A stretch of 64,000 nucleotides of DNA from Salipaludibacillus daqingensis (GCF_029891575.1 NZ_JARZHF010000001.1:729088-793087), one strand, 5' to 3'. Positions 29,321 to 38,947 are shown, counted from the stretch's first letter. The notes: generated from the letters alone by a model not told the origin. Made by a program: numbers and translations.

Positions 29321-29593
29321 ATGAAAACTAGTAATCAATCATTTATGTATAAGTGGCATAGGTTTTGGGTCCTGTGGCATGATACAAAGCATCACTATTA
29401 CGGAAGTATTTGGCATGAGAAAAGGAAAGAAAAACATGAGAAACAATTAAGAGAACTAATCATTTCTAAACATGACTTCTCAACAGAATCAAAGGATCCA
29501 AACAATAATGCTGATGAGTCTAAAAAGGAATCTGCAGCATCTTTTGAAGAAATTCCTAATTCGACTACTAAATCATCAACAGCGAATGGGTAA
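29321..29593 (+). CDS. Small protein of unknown function
   Basis: I do not recognise this 90-residue protein. The first half is rich in His, Trp and Tyr (WHRFWVLWHDTKHHYYGSIW) and very basic (EKRKEKHEK); the second half is acidic, rich in Ser and Asn and probably unstructured. There is no membrane segment. AAAGGAGGTC is a very strong ribosome binding site at the right distance, which supports expression. A sigma-B-like promoter lies 40-65 bases upstream. Confidence 0.7.
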   Translation: MKTSNQSFMYKWHRFWVLWHDTKHHYYGSIWHEKRKEKHEKQLRELIISKHDFSTESKDPNNNADESKKESAASFEEIPNSTTKSSTANG

Positions 29594-29721
29594 ATAACAC
29601 TTGGGCTAATCTCTAAGTTAATAAAATGGTCTTTCTCTGAATTTCCTACCCTTCGAATAGAAGAAGAGGAACCAGCACGTCCTTTCTTCGACCGTTTTAT
29701 AATTATATGTTCTATTAGCAA

Positions 29722-30795
29722 TTAATTGTGGTGAAAAGATATATATGCAATGGATATAGCTAAAATACCTGCTGTTAATTTTCCAACCATCATCGGAATC
29801 ACCATGTCTGGTTCTAGCGCAGCTGTGAATCCTAGATGACCTCCTAATACAAAAGCTCCACTAACCGAAAAAGCAATATTCATTAGCTTCCCCTTTTGAT
29901 CTAATTCATGGAGTTTTTTGTACATAGGAATACTGTGAGCCAAGGATGAAACAAAACCTATCCAAGCTAGATCTGAAATACCACTTTTCTTGATAACAGG
30001 ACGAAAAAAAGAGATGACGCTTTTTTTTAAAAAATAAACGAAAGGGAAGGCCCCCGCTAAAGCTAGTACAATAAGTCCGACGATTTCCATAGATTCACTA
30101 AATGGTGTAAGGCCTTGAATTAATGTTATTCCAGTTAATTCATGAATGGCAACAATTCCAATAACAATAGATACAAGTGCCATGACAATTTTTCCAATGA
30201 ACACAAAAATCATAATCATGATTTTATCCAACCATAAAAGACCAGCAATGATGAACAACACAAATATGATGACAGGTAATAACTGCATAAAAAGAAAAGT
30301 TGCTGGAAAACCAGAGATTAGCCCCGCCAAAAAAGCTCCTATTGGTACTGGAATTAAACCAATCATAATTCCCTTTGCCAAGATAGGATAATCCCTTTTA
30401 TGTATAAATCCTAGAGCAACTGGTATTGTAAAAACAAAAGTCGGGCCTAACATAGTAGCTAAAATGACACCAGAAAAAATGCCAGCTTCTTCGCTCGTTG
30501 CTAATTCCTGCGCAAGTGGATACCCTCCCATATCAATAGCTAGGATCATTCCTGGAAACATTGCTGGATCTGCCCCAAGCATGGAAAATACTGGGCTCAC
30601 AATTGGTTTCAATAATTCGGCTAGAACTGGAGCAATCGTTATCATCCCTACCATCACGAGTGCGAGAGGTCCCATTGCTTGAAACCCCTCATCAAAAGCT
30701 TCTCCATACCCCTTTTTATTCCCTCTCATTTTATCAATAATACCTGCCACCATAAAAACGATTAAAGTCCACATAATAATCGAATAAATCCACAT
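29722..30795 (-). CDS. eutH: EutH-type ethanolamine permease
   Basis: This 357-residue protein with about ten membrane segments matches EutH, which lets ethanolamine enter cells. Shared marks are EGFQAMGPLALVMVGMIT (near 37), ADPAMFPGMILAIDMGGYPLA-type sequence near 76, and GHLGFTAALEPDMVIPMMVGKL at the end. I chose the ATG at 30795 because it aligns with the E. coli start and has AGGTG upstream; a GTG at 30804 is possible. No other eut gene is nearby. Confidence 0.85.
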   Translation of the reverse strand: MWIYSIIMWTLIVFMVAGIIDKMRGNKKGYGEAFDEGFQAMGPLALVMVGMITIAPVLAELLKPIVSPVFSMLGADPAMFPGMILAIDMGGYPLAQELATSEEAGIFSGVILATMLGPTFVFTIPVALGFIHKRDYPILAKGIMIGLIPVPIGAFLAGLISGFPATFLFMQLLPVIIFVLFIIAGLLWLDKIMIMIFVFIGKIVMALVSIVIGIVAIHELTGITLIQGLTPFSESMEIVGLIVLALAGAFPFVYFLKKSVISFFRPVIKKSGISDLAWIGFVSSLAHSIPMYKKLHELDQKGKLMNIAFSVSGAFVLGGHLGFTAALEPDMVIPMMVGKLTAGILAISIAYISFHHN

Positions 30796-30923
30796 TTTTT
30801 TCACCTAATCCTCTAATAAATACTCCATTAGTTAATAATTTCTGAATAAGAGATATTAACTAATGAAGCTTAATACTTCGAAAAATAAAACCACACATTC
30901 TCTCGAACGGTGGCTTATTTCCC

Positions 30924-31358
30924 TTATTCAAAAGCTATTTCTGAAAGACCAACAACTAGCAGCGCCTCTATTTCTTCTGGAGTTAACCTCTCTAACACTT
31001 TCTTTTCCAGTTCGACCTGCTCTTCTAGCGTCAATCCACGAGATGCTTTAGATGTAATATCCCGGATTTCTCCTAATGAGAATTTACTCACTAATAATTT
31101 TGTCGCATCTTCCTTCGTCGTAAATGGAAGGTCTTCTTTCGGAATCGACGATCCTTGGGATATAGGTAAATCTCCTCGATAGTTATCGATCATAGAAGCT
31201 ACGTCAGAATCTTTCATAAGGGCATCTAACGTTTCCTCATCCAATACTTCACTCTTCACCTGATCAATTAATTGGTCTGAAGCATAGGTTAATAAAATAC
31301 GATATCCACCGTAAGATATTGCTAGCATAATAATGATAAATATAATGACTTTTTTCAT
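30924..31358 (-). CDS. Small membrane-anchored or exported protein, unknown
   Basis: I do not recognise this 144-residue protein. It starts with a hydrophobic segment (KKVIIFIIIMLAISYGGYRILL) that is a signal anchor or signal peptide without lipobox. The rest is helical and charged, with LTLEEQVELEKKVLERLTPEEIEALL at the end. GAAGGGAAG lies before the ATG. It follows the histidine kinase gene's end by about 100 bases in the opposite sense of transcription order, that is, it lies upstream of EutH on the same strand. Confidence 0.7.
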   Translation of the reverse strand: MKKVIIFIIIMLAISYGGYRILLTYASDQLIDQVKSEVLDEETLDALMKDSDVASMIDNYRGDLPISQGSSIPKEDLPFTTKEDATKLLVSKFSLGEIRDITSKASRGLTLEEQVELEKKVLERLTPEEIEALLVVGLSEIAFE

Positions 31359-31455
31359 TTATTTCTTCCCTTCAATAAATAACAAATAGAATACCTTTAT
31401 TATAAACGGAAAGACTTTTAATACATAGAATTTTTCTTGTATATCCATCGATTCC

Positions 31456-33291
31456 CTAATCCTTTGAATAAATCGGTAATTTAACTGTGAACCTTGTCCC
31501 TTCCCCTTCTTTACTACAAACTTGAATATCTCCACCATGATCTTCAATGATTTGATAGGATACCATTAAACCAAGTCCTGTCCCCTTTTCTTTCGTTGTA
31601 AAAAACGGTTCCCCTACTTTTGATAAGAGTGACTCGGGTATGCCACAACCTTCATCGATAATTTCAATGATAGCAAAATCATTTTCTTCCCATAAGTTCA
31701 CTATTATTTTCCCACTATCCATGGCTTCAATGGCATTTTTTATAAAATTAATGAATACTTGTTTAATTTGACTGCTCGTACAATATACCTTAGCTTGCTC
31801 TGTGTATTCATATTTTTCTATATAAATGTTTTTAATAATCGCTTGTGTATTTAATAGTGTAATAATGTGATCTAATAAAGAGTTCATGGAGCAGACTTCT
31901 TTATTTATCGATTGTGGCTTCGATAAAACTAGCAGTTCATTTAATATTTGCTCGATACGTCCAAACTCTGATTTCATTATCTCAAAGTACTCTTTTTTCC
32001 CTTCCCCGCTCATTTCAATTAATTGAAGAAAACCTTTTAAAGATGTGAGTGGATTGCGAATCTCATGAGCGATTCCAGCTGCAAGTTGTCCAACTGCAGA
32101 TAGTTTCTCTGATTGATAAAGAAGTTCATCAGATTTTTTCTTTTCTGTTATATCTCTAAACGTGTAGACTTTTCCAACTACTTTATTTATTCCAGCAATC
32201 GGGGTCATGACGTATTCAATGATGATTGGCTGACCATCTTTTCGAAAAATACTCACATCACTTACTCTAATAATTTTTTCATCTAATCCATGTTCGTCAT
32301 TATTTGTAGAATCAGTTGTCCAAAGAGGTGAGTTTACCTCCTTAAAAATTCTATTCACAATGTCTAAATTCAACTCTTCTTTTTTATATCCCGTCATTTT
32401 TTCTGCTGCCCGATTCCACATAATCACATTTTGGTGACCATCAAAGCCAACAATTCCATCTTCTACCGAGTTAAGTATCAGTTCATTCATCTGAGAAACT
32501 TCCAAATATTTTTCAAGACTATCTCTCTCAGCCGTAATATCTTTAAGTATCCCATAAACACCAATAATATTTGATTGAACAATGATTGGCAGCGCAGTAA
32601 GAAAGAGATGAAATGGACGTTTAAATTCTTTAGTAAAATTAAGTTCTGTCGTTTGCGGCTTTCCATTTTTAGCATAATTAAATATATTTTTTACTCGTTC
32701 TTTCAACTCATCGGGTATAAATTCAAGGTAATGACTACCTAAAAATAACTTTTCATCAGTTGGAAACAACGTTTTAAATGCTGTGTTTAAAGCAAGAAAA
32801 TTCCCATCTAAATCAATTGAACACACCGCATCCGGATGCTTTTGAAATAATGTTCGATAACTTTCTTCCACCACTTCCATTGCAACATGTTTTTCCGTAA
32901 TATCTTGAAAGATGATGAGTAACCCATTTTTTTTAGGATAAGCTTTAACATGAAACCATGAATCAAAAGCTGGATCATACTCATCGAATTCCATTACATC
33001 GTTTTTCAAATGAGCATGGTGGTATGCTTCATAAAATAACGTTTTCACTAAATGCGGGTATTCTTGCCATATTTGTTTTCCTAACAGTTTCTCTCGATCA
33101 TGCCTTAACAATTTTTCTGCCGATTGATTTATGTACTCAAACTCCCAATTTAAATTTAAAAAAAGCACACCATCTGAAAGAAGATCCATCGTAGAAGAAA
33201 AAGAATCAATTAGAGAATCCTTCGTTTGTTCTTTACTTAGAATCGAACAAATATCATTCGCTCGTTGATTTGTCTTGTCTGTTGTCATCAT
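31456..33291 (-). CDS. Multi-PAS sensor histidine kinase
   Basis: This roughly 611-residue kinase has no membrane segment. Three PAS domains (about 35-140, 150-260, 275-395) precede the dimerisation domain with the phospho-His in GIAHEIRNPLTSL (about 405) and the ATPase domain with NFIKNAIEAM (N box), DEGCGIPE (G1) and EKGTGLGL (G2). No response regulator is next to it. Soluble orphan PAS kinases with this HEIRNPL box in Bacillus often feed the sporulation phosphorelay (KinA, KinE type); this is a plausible role. I chose the ATG at 33291 behind GAGGTGAAC. Confidence 0.88.
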   Translation of the reverse strand: MMTTDKTNQRANDICSILSKEQTKDSLIDSFSSTMDLLSDGVLFLNLNWEFEYINQSAEKLLRHDREKLLGKQIWQEYPHLVKTLFYEAYHHAHLKNDVMEFDEYDPAFDSWFHVKAYPKKNGLLIIFQDITEKHVAMEVVEESYRTLFQKHPDAVCSIDLDGNFLALNTAFKTLFPTDEKLFLGSHYLEFIPDELKERVKNIFNYAKNGKPQTTELNFTKEFKRPFHLFLTALPIIVQSNIIGVYGILKDITAERDSLEKYLEVSQMNELILNSVEDGIVGFDGHQNVIMWNRAAEKMTGYKKEELNLDIVNRIFKEVNSPLWTTDSTNNDEHGLDEKIIRVSDVSIFRKDGQPIIIEYVMTPIAGINKVVGKVYTFRDITEKKKSDELLYQSEKLSAVGQLAAGIAHEIRNPLTSLKGFLQLIEMSGEGKKEYFEIMKSEFGRIEQILNELLVLSKPQSINKEVCSMNSLLDHIITLLNTQAIIKNIYIEKYEYTEQAKVYCTSSQIKQVFINFIKNAIEAMDSGKIIVNLWEENDFAIIEIIDEGCGIPESLLSKVGEPFFTTKEKGTGLGLMVSYQIIEDHGGDIQVCSKEGEGTRFTVKLPIYSKD

Positions 33292-33414
33292 GTTCACCTC
33301 AACATCTATATATCTCATGGTAACTTATTCTTATCTTACCAAATAATTGATCACTTTTCGGAAATTTTTCAAAGTTATCCTGTTTTTTTATCTACTTAAC
33401 TCTCCATGATTTGA

Positions 33415-33446
33415 TAAAAAACACGACTGCTCGGAAGCAGTCGTGT
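33415..33446 (-). terminator. Mn catalase terminator
   Basis: The 11-pair stem ACACGACTGCT / AGCAGTCGTGT with a four-base loop is followed by T on the minus strand, just behind the gene. Confidence 0.9.
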
Positions 33447-33460
33447 CGTTTTTTGTAGAA

Positions 33461-34354
33461 TTATAAACCTGCTGACCTTTGTAGCCTTTTGGCGATTTCT
33501 TGAAAATCCTCCTCTGACACTCCAGGGGCAAATTCTTCAGGAACTTCTTCAAAGTCTGGGATAGGGGCTCCCCGTGGCGCTCCTTGAATAACTTCAAGAG
33601 TACCTCCATCTGGATGCTCTCCTTTCCAGATTTGGCTAATTTGTTTATAATCCTCTGGACTAAATGTATAAAGTTTCCGATGTTTTCCTTGCGCTTCAAA
33701 TTTTCTTGCAGTATCAAATTTACGATTATCCAAATCTGGAATCGGTAACATTTTCTTCATATCGACTCCTGTCATAATCTCTATCGCTTTCGCATAAGCA
33801 AGAACATGCACCCCACCTCGAACAAGAAGGTAACCTATCATTTCCCTAGCCACAGGGTGATCCGTCATTTCATAAACACGCATTTTATGGGTTCTTGCTC
33901 CACACTCAAGGAAGAAATTGTGCAGTAAATCGAGAACTAAGTTACCGCTATTAAATACATTATCCCCGGTCCACGGTCTTCCCATAGAATCTCCTGGTAG
34001 AGATGTTTGTGCCGTTTGAATAAAGTGATATGAATTTCTTTTGTCTTTCGCATTTTCCATTGGTGCTATGTTTGGGTCCCCTGGAAATGTTGTTCCAGTA
34101 ATCATTAAATTAATCGTATTCGACACTAATTCCACATGACCAAATTCTTCAGCAGTAATACTAGCTATTAGCTCATAAAACGGTCGGAACTTCTTTTTTT
34201 GTCTGAAATTAAATGATTGAAACATATAATTATTCAAAGTTGACATCTCACCATACTTACCACCTAATAACTCTTGGACTGCAGCAGCTGCATTCGCATC
34301 TGGACTATCGGGTCTCGGAAGCTCAATTTGTAGCTTATCCAATCTCAAAATCAT
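33461..34354 (-). CDS. Manganese catalase
   Basis: This 297-residue protein is a di-manganese catalase that splits hydrogen peroxide. The metal-binding Glu and His residues lie in GKYGEMSTLNNYMFQSF (near 32), EEFGHVE (near 70), the ECGART helix near 149 and GGVHVLAYAKAIE near 180. The family includes YdbD and the spore coat protein CotJC; the length is closer to YdbD. AAGGAGGAATATCCT precedes the ATG. Confidence 0.93.
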   Translation of the reverse strand: MILRLDKLQIELPRPDSPDANAAAAVQELLGGKYGEMSTLNNYMFQSFNFRQKKKFRPFYELIASITAEEFGHVELVSNTINLMITGTTFPGDPNIAPMENAKDKRNSYHFIQTAQTSLPGDSMGRPWTGDNVFNSGNLVLDLLHNFFLECGARTHKMRVYEMTDHPVAREMIGYLLVRGGVHVLAYAKAIEIMTGVDMKKMLPIPDLDNRKFDTARKFEAQGKHRKLYTFSPEDYKQISQIWKGEHPDGGTLEVIQGAPRGAPIPDFEEVPEEFAPGVSEEDFQEIAKRLQRSAGL

Positions 34355-34451
34355 AGGATATTCCTCCTTATCATTAAAACGAACGTTTGATTTTCCGAAC
34401 CGTTCATCTCATCTATATGACAGAAGGAACTTGGCCTACTACCAAACTCAC

Positions 34452-35351
34452 TTAAGAAGTTCCTATTTTTTTTGAAAAGTCCGTATTGGATTTCTCACTT
34501 ACAGATCTAATCGATGTAAATACAACGATGGCAAAGATAATAAAAATTCCAACCCACTCTACTCCATTAGGAATTTCATTAAATAGAATCATCGCTGCCG
34601 CAATGCCATAAACTGGTTCTAATGTTGTAATGATACTCGCTTTTTGTACATTGACTTGCTTTAATCCTCCAATAAACATCACATGCGCAACAGCTGTAAA
34701 CAAAACTCCTAATAAGATTAGCAATAATACATTTACTATTTCAAACGTTGGTTGTTGAAATAATAAAATAGGAGCTAACCATACGAATGCAAATAAGTTT
34801 TGATAAAACCCTACTTTTAAACTGTCATATGATGCAACATACTTCCGATTCAATATGGAAAGTACCGCAAAGCTTGCGCCTGAAACAAGTCCCCACAAAG
34901 CACCAACCGTCATGGAGGAATCCAAATTTATTTCAGGGATAATTAAATAAACGCCAATCATTGTAAGAAAAGCTAATAGGAAACTTTGCGGTTGTAATTT
35001 CTCTCGAAAAAACATTGGTTCAAGTAAACTTGCGAAAACTGGAAATGTTGCAAACGTCATTAATCCAATGGCCACAGTTGAAAGTTGAATAGCATGAAAA
35101 AAACTAACCCAATGCAAAGCTAATAACGCTCCCACAAATAAGAAGGCAATCGTATCTTTTTTCGTTTTAATTTTTATCGATTTTTTTTGCACGCTCAAAA
35201 TTGCTGCTAGAAATAGGCTAGCAAAAAATACTCTACCGAGAACAATCATTAATGCAGAAAGAACAATCCAATTTGCAAATAACCCTGATAAACCAAACAA
35301 TAGAACAGCTAAATGTATGTAGACTAATTCACGTGGCATTTTAAATTTCAA
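34452..35351 (-). CDS. EamA-family (DMT) exporter
   Basis: This 299-residue protein has ten membrane segments in two repeats, as in EamA transporters. The second repeat starts near GALWGLVSGASFAVLSILNRKYV, and the end has LEPVYGIAAAMILFNEIPNGVEWVG, typical for the family. It is not closely similar to the other EamA protein at 10325-11230. It starts at TTG, eight bases after GGAGG, and follows sfsA by 30 bases, so the two may be cotranscribed. Confidence 0.85.
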   Translation of the reverse strand: MKFKMPRELVYIHLAVLLFGLSGLFANWIVLSALMIVLGRVFFASLFLAAILSVQKKSIKIKTKKDTIAFLFVGALLALHWVSFFHAIQLSTVAIGLMTFATFPVFASLLEPMFFREKLQPQSFLLAFLTMIGVYLIIPEINLDSSMTVGALWGLVSGASFAVLSILNRKYVASYDSLKVGFYQNLFAFVWLAPILLFQQPTFEIVNVLLLILLGVLFTAVAHVMFIGGLKQVNVQKASIITTLEPVYGIAAAMILFNEIPNGVEWVGIFIIFAIVVFTSIRSVSEKSNTDFSKKIGTS

Positions 35352-35381
35352 CCAATTTGCCTCCTTATTGGAGCTGTTTCA

Positions 35382-36104
35382 CTAAATATGTATAGGGATT
35401 TCATCTAAAAGTTGAATGCCATCTAACGACACTTTGCAACGACAGCCAACAATCTTCACGCCTGATTTAGCTGCACTTTTCAGAGCCTCAGAAAACACTG
35501 GATCAATATCTGTTGCTGGTCTTATCTCTTCTATATCTTCTCGTTGAGCAACAAAAAGCAAACTGGCCTTCCAATTTTTTTCTTTATTTATTTCAATCAG
35601 TTCTAACACATGTTTCGTGCCACGCGACGTCACTGCATCAGGGAAAAAACCAATTTTCTTATCATTTACTAACGTCACCCCTTTAACTTCCACAACCATT
35701 TGCTCTTCGTCTCTTTTTAACAAATGATCCCATCTGGAGTGACCTTTTGTATACTCCGCTCGAACATACTCCCATCCTTTATATGAAAGAAGTATGTTCG
35801 ATGAAAAAGCGAGCTGTGCAATTCTGTTAGGTACTTGAGAATTAATAGATACCCAACCTCTGGAATCAGCTGATTGCACACAAACAGCTGAGAATCGAGT
35901 CTTTCTTTTCGGATTATCATTTGGTAATAAATAGACTTCTTGTCCTTCGATAAGAAGTTCTTTTAACCTACCTGAATCAGGCAAGTGCGCCTCCACTTTC
36001 TCCCCGCTTTCTTTTAGTTTACATTTAATCATAAAACGGTTTATTCTTTCTACAAAATAAGATGGAACCATTAACGATGAATAGTTTATTTTAACTTTTG
36101 TCAT
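35382..36104 (-). CDS. sfsA: SfsA-family DNA-binding/nuclease-like protein
   Basis: This 240-residue protein matches SfsA, known as sugar fermentation stimulation protein. Marks are INRFMIKCKLKESGEKVEAHLPDSGRL-type sequence at the start, VEVKGVTLV (near 139) and FPDAVTSRGTKHVLEL (near 154), which resemble a PD-(D/E)XK nuclease core. Its role in Bacillus is not established. AAGGAGTTTTGT lies before the ATG, 18 bases after the upstream lipoprotein gene. Confidence 0.92.
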   Translation of the reverse strand: MTKVKINYSSLMVPSYFVERINRFMIKCKLKESGEKVEAHLPDSGRLKELLIEGQEVYLLPNDNPKRKTRFSAVCVQSADSRGWVSINSQVPNRIAQLAFSSNILLSYKGWEYVRAEYTKGHSRWDHLLKRDEEQMVVEVKGVTLVNDKKIGFFPDAVTSRGTKHVLELIEINKEKNWKASLLFVAQREDIEEIRPATDIDPVFSEALKSAAKSGVKIVGCRCKVSLDGIQLLDEIPIHI

Positions 36105-36122
36105 ACAAAACTCCTTAAGGTA

Positions 36123-36680
36123 TTATTCTTTTACCTCAATTACAATAGATGAGATATAATTATGTCTCTCCGGTTCTTCCTCTATAAATGTTTCAAAATT
36201 CGTTCGTAATTCAATTTCGTATTCTCCTATAGGGAAGCCTTTTTCATCCATAAACAAGTGATAAAATTCAGCATGTTCGTCCGAGTCCCTAAAACCTATT
36301 TTCTTCTCGAATGATTCTTCATACCATTTGTTTTTCTGTAAAATCGTTGTTTGTTCCGTACCATCCATCATATAAGGAATTTCTAACCCTCTATTGATTT
36401 CAACAATGTCAAAAAAGAACGGGCTCTCTAAGTAACCTATTTCCATTTCTTCTTCATCACCAATGTATTTAAGTTTCCCTTTCATCATTACTTCTTCATC
36501 AGGAGAGTAACTTATTTTTTCTGAAATGAGTCTCAGGACAAAATCTCCTACATCTGTTTCTGAAACTAATGTATCTGAAAGCCTTGTAGACTGATTTATT
36601 TCATTTGTTGTTTCGTCAGGGGTATCGTTGCTGCATGCTGTAAGTAATATGATTAAGAGTATCAAAGGTTTTAGATCCAT
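36123..36680 (-). CDS. Lipoprotein of unknown function
   Basis: This roughly 185-residue protein has a short signal peptide with lipobox LLTAC (Cys about 16), followed by an Asp/Glu/Asn/Thr-rich stretch. The rest looks like a beta-sandwich (EKISYSPDEEVMMKGKLKYIG, YEIELRTNF), similar to intracellular proteinase inhibitor-like (BsuPI) domains, but I am not sure. I chose the ATG at 36680, five bases after GGGAGG. It heads an apparent operon with sfsA and the EamA gene. Confidence 0.7.
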   Translation of the reverse strand: MDLKPLILLIILLTACSNDTPDETTNEINQSTRLSDTLVSETDVGDFVLRLISEKISYSPDEEVMMKGKLKYIGDEEEMEIGYLESPFFFDIVEINRGLEIPYMMDGTEQTTILQKNKWYEESFEKKIGFRDSDEHAEFYHLFMDEKGFPIGEYEIELRTNFETFIEEEPERHNYISSIVIEVKE

Positions 36681-36792
36681 CACAACCTCCCTTCATTTGC
36701 TGAACTAGGATTAGGATAACAGTAAACTTTCATTGTATTACTAAGTTCCGCAAACCATTCACATTGGACGACACAATGATATTACTACACCT

Positions 36793-37110
36793 TTAACCCC
36801 TTAATTTAACCGCAGTTCCGTAAATCATTACTTCTGATGATCCAGACATAATTGAAGAAGTTGTATAACGCACGTTGACTATGGCATCAGCCCCTAATTT
36901 ATTTGCCTGATCAATCATTTCCTTTTCTGCAATTTCTCTTGCCTCATTAAACATCTCTTCGTATTCTTTCATTTTACCTCCGACTAACCCTCTTAATCCT
37001 CCTACAATATCTTTCCCGATATGTTTAGCCTGCACTGTATTTCCAGAAACAACTCCTAATGATTGAACGATTTCTACCCCTGCAATTTGTTCTGTATTCA
37101 CAATGATCAT
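36793..37110 (-). CDS. YbjQ-family protein (UPF0145)
   Basis: This 105-residue protein matches the YbjQ family with VSGNTVQAKHIGKDIVGGLRGLVGGK (split over 21-46), ANKLGADAIVNVRYTTSS and VMIYGTAVKL. The fold is a small pentameric domain sometimes called heavy-metal binding, but its function is open. GGAAGGAAG lies before the ATG. It is transcribed in the same direction as the DUF1028 gene upstream. Confidence 0.88.
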   Translation of the reverse strand: MIIVNTEQIAGVEIVQSLGVVSGNTVQAKHIGKDIVGGLRGLVGGKMKEYEEMFNEAREIAEKEMIDQANKLGADAIVNVRYTTSSIMSGSSEVMIYGTAVKLRG

Positions 37111-37144
37111 CTTTTATCTTCCTTCCATTATTCGATTCTTTTGT

Positions 37145-38014
37145 TTACGTTGTTTTCATATATTCAATAACATGTAAATCGATAAACAGGTCATCTCGCC
37201 AGCGTTCTTCAAAATTTTCTTGCATATAATATCTTTTTAACTGTTTTTTCGTTAGTTCTGAATAATGATCCTCCACTGATTCAAGAAGTCCTTTTTTTAT
37301 AAGTAATTTTTGAACCAACTCTAACGTCTGGCCTTCCATCGGTAATAACGTATTTTCATCAGGTTTATGGAAGTATAGTTTATGCAATTCATATAAACGC
37401 TTCAACTCTTTTATTGGTTCATGGTGATCGTCGACCCTTAAATCATATTTCCGATCATTATATCCACCATAACCTCCCTCATCTTGGACGATAAACAAAG
37501 CAGCTGATTGCTTTCCTCTTGAATCACCTCCAGCATTTTGAGCTTTTTCCAAAGCTTCAAGTAAACGATCGGCTAACGAACCGTTTGTTGATTCAAAAAC
37601 ATCAATAAATTGGTTTATTGTTTCTTCACTAATTAAAATATTCCCTTGTGCTGAACAGTATTTCCCTGTCTTGTGCCCTGCCCAGTGGTAACACTTTTTC
37701 CCTGTAAATGTTGCAACTTCACCTTTGGCATCCATGACAGAAAACTGTCGTAAATCTCTATCTTCATCTTTCTCAATGAGCTTCTCAACAACTTCTTCCA
37801 CAGTGAAACCTTTTTCCAAATAGTTTAGACCTCTCGGACCGAAGGAAGTATTAGCAAAAGACTGCGTTGCTATCGCACCAACTCCAGCTTTTGCCCAAGG
37901 AACGACCGAACCTACTCCAAGAAACTTTGATTGAACTGCGATTCCCCATTCTTGTGTTTCTGGATCAAACCCAATAATGGAAAAGGTTGCTACTTTTGGC
38001 CAATTATCCATCAT
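37145..38014 (-). CDS. DUF1028 protein (Ntn-hydrolase-like)
   Basis: This roughly 289-residue protein belongs to DUF1028, whose fold is of the Ntn-hydrolase type. The start NWPKVATFSIIGFDPETQEWGIAVQSK has the Thr or Ser residues that could act as nucleophile, and GVGAIATQSFANTSFGPRGL is typical. An acidic, helical tail follows (about 190-289). The substrate is unknown. I chose the ATG at 38014 behind AAGGGGTGGG. Confidence 0.85.
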   Translation of the reverse strand: MMDNWPKVATFSIIGFDPETQEWGIAVQSKFLGVGSVVPWAKAGVGAIATQSFANTSFGPRGLNYLEKGFTVEEVVEKLIEKDEDRDLRQFSVMDAKGEVATFTGKKCYHWAGHKTGKYCSAQGNILISEETINQFIDVFESTNGSLADRLLEALEKAQNAGGDSRGKQSAALFIVQDEGGYGGYNDRKYDLRVDDHHEPIKELKRLYELHKLYFHKPDENTLLPMEGQTLELVQKLLIKKGLLESVEDHYSELTKKQLKRYYMQENFEERWRDDLFIDLHVIEYMKTT

Positions 38015-38143
38015 TACACCCACCCCTTTTTTCTATTTCTATCATAATCTTCTGAAATTAATTCCGTCAACGCTTCTTTTAGATGTTTATGTTTAATGAC
38101 TATATTAATTGGGAACAAGTGGCTAATGAAAGGAGCTGTTTAA

Positions 38144-38797
38144 ATGAAAGTTTTAATTATCGGTGCTAATGGACAAATTGGTAAGAATATGGTTAAGATG
38201 ATTGGTTTAAGTAGCGACCATGAAGCTAGAGCGATGGTCCGCAATGAAAAGCAACGAGAAACAATGGAAGATTTAGGTGCCGATGAAGTAGTTATTGGAA
38301 ACCTCGAAGAAGACTTTTCTCATGCCTTTAATAATACGGATGCCGTGATTTTCACAGCTGGATCTGGAGGTCATACTGGAAAAGATAAAACGGAACTTGT
38401 CGATAAAATAGGTGCTATCAAATCGATTGAAGAAGCTGAAAAAGCTGGAGTTTCTAGGTTTATTATGATTAGTACCATTCGTGCTGATAAACCAGAAGAA
38501 GGTCCTGAATCTATGAAGCATTACTTCGAGGCGAAAGGTGCTGCTGATGAAACATTGCAAAATAGCTCTCTCAACTACACTATTTTAAGGCCTGGAAGCC
38601 TTTCAAATGATCCTGGAATCGGGACAATCACTGCAAAGCTTTCTCTTGATAAGCTTGATGCACAAATACCTCGGGAAGATGTAGCTAATGCGGCTGTAAA
38701 TTCATTAACTATAGAAGAAACGTATCATAGTACCATTGAACTTCTTACTGGAGATACGGCTATCGGTGAGGCCTTGAAGACATTTAAAAACCTATAA
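38144..38797 (+). CDS. NAD(P)-binding oxidoreductase (YhfK/NmrA-like)
   Basis: This 217-residue protein is a short Rossmann-fold protein of the atypical SDR group. The start MKVLIIGANGQIGKNM is the dinucleotide loop, and TAGSGGHTGKDKTELVD and NYTILRPGSLSNDPG are typical for YhfK of B. subtilis. Its substrate is unknown. It starts after GAAAGGAGC, is transcribed away from the DUF1028 gene, and ends at a terminator. Confidence 0.87.
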   Translation: MKVLIIGANGQIGKNMVKMIGLSSDHEARAMVRNEKQRETMEDLGADEVVIGNLEEDFSHAFNNTDAVIFTAGSGGHTGKDKTELVDKIGAIKSIEEAEKAGVSRFIMISTIRADKPEEGPESMKHYFEAKGAADETLQNSSLNYTILRPGSLSNDPGIGTITAKLSLDKLDAQIPREDVANAAVNSLTIEETYHSTIELLTGDTAIGEALKTFKNL

Positions 38798-38826
38798 TAT
38801 TCATAAATAAGTTGACCATAATAAAT

Positions 38827-38860
38827 CTCCCCTTGCTGAAATAGACAAGGGGAGTTATTT
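38827..38860 (+). terminator. Terminator of the NAD-binding protein gene
   Basis: The stem CTCCCCTTG / CAAGGGGAG with a ten-base loop is followed by TTATTTATAT. Confidence 0.75.
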
Positions 38861-38947
38861 ATATATGCATCTCTCTTTTTTACGAATTGCAGAGATTCAC
38901 CATTGCGATTATAATAGTTAGTAATGATATTATAAGGAGGGTTCCAT

